A stretch of DNA of 23,807 bases, taken from contig DCHP01000009.1 of assembly GCA_002315675.1 (NCBI GenBank), positions 1 through 23,807 on the forward strand, in the 5' to 3' direction. Each line of letters opens with the position of its first letter. Position 1 is the first letter of the stretch. This stretch comes from Rikenellaceae bacterium UBA1749 (GTDB taxonomy: Bacteria; Bacteroidota; Bacteroidia; Bacteroidales; Rikenellaceae). Under the pieces are notes generated by a model. The model was not told the DNA's origin and did not search any database. It worked only from the letters and a program-made list of their open reading frames with translations. The position numbers and the translations under genes were made by a program. This document shows positions 23,600 to 23,807 of this stretch, piece by piece.

Positions 23600-23619
23600 C
23601 GTCAATAGTTGTCAGGTGG

Positions 23620-23807
23620 TTAGAAGTTTTCCTTATGTATCTCAAAGTATGCTTTAGGATGTGAACATACTGGGCAGATTTCAGGAGCCTTTGTGCCAAC
23701 AACAATGTGTCCGCAGTTACGGCACTCCCATACCTTGACCTCTGATTTCTCAAATACCTTTGCAGTCTCGACGTTCTTCAAAAGAGCGCGATAACGCTCT
23801 TCGTGAC
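23620..23807 (-). CDS. rbr: Rubrerythrin, C-terminal part
   Basis: The frame is open from the window edge and ends with TAA at 23622-23620; 62 codons are seen. It contains HEERYRALLKNVETAKVFEKSEVK, the end of the ferritin-like diiron domain with the E-x-x-R-Y pattern, then a rubredoxin-like iron domain with CRNCG and CPVC: WECRNCGHIVVGTKAPEICPVCSHPKAYFEIHKENF. Rubrerythrin reduces hydrogen peroxide in anaerobes, with the rubredoxin domain passing electrons to the diiron site. The N-terminal part with most diiron ligands is outside the window. A terminator follows at 23599-23566. Confidence 0.93.
   Translation of the reverse strand, partial: HEERYRALLKNVETAKVFEKSEVKVWECRNCGHIVVGTKAPEICPVCSHPKAYFEIHKENF

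Overview
The window looks like a chromosomal segment from a low-GC member of the Bacteroidales. Three things point there: promoter boxes of the TAnnTTTG type (at 5958-5965 and 23448-23455 paired with a TTTG or TTG element 19-20 bp upstream), many exported lipoproteins with a lipobox cysteine, and Bacteroidetes-type families (DUF3575, DUF5119-like, fimbrillins, DUF4906, FISUMP domains, SPOR lipoprotein). Genus cannot be settled from this sequence alone.

Left end (1-1440) is an eroded accessory patch: the end of a probable IS3-family insertion sequence with a strongly structured leader, a short CDP-alcohol phosphatidyltransferase whose promoter box nearly touches its start codon, a remnant of an alpha/beta hydrolase reduced to its two ends, and a YdeI-family gene missing its C-terminal third. 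The stretch 1455-8881 holds ordinary chromosomal genes: ApbE flavin transferase (-), a FISUMP lipoprotein (+), a DUF389 membrane protein and PhoH ATPase operon (-), then a + strand operon of a SPOR lipoprotein, gcvT and an M28 peptidase fused to a TonB C-terminal domain. After a seven-copy heptamer repeat come leuS and a YitT membrane protein, closed by a clear Rho-independent terminator (12695-12727).

The most notable part is 12832-19518, a seven-gene + strand operon for a type V (fimbrillin/Mfa-like) pilus: two AraC-type regulators (one membrane-anchored, overlapping the second by 50 bp), a DUF3575 outer-membrane-type protein, a DUF5119-like lipoprotein, two divergent fimbrillin lipoproteins and a 649-residue DUF4906 protein ending in a FISUMP-like domain, the likely tip adhesin. 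A perfect 9-bp hairpin separates the regulator/assembly half from the structural half. The layout suggests that the regulators control their own operon, DUF3575 and DUF5119 proteins help anchoring or assembly, and the last three genes make the fibre.

The right end carries a - strand operon of two exported hydrolases (a beta-lactamase-fold serine hydrolase and an S9 prolyl-oligopeptidase-type peptidase) converging on the pilus operon, then the C-terminal end of a rubrerythrin gene with its terminator.
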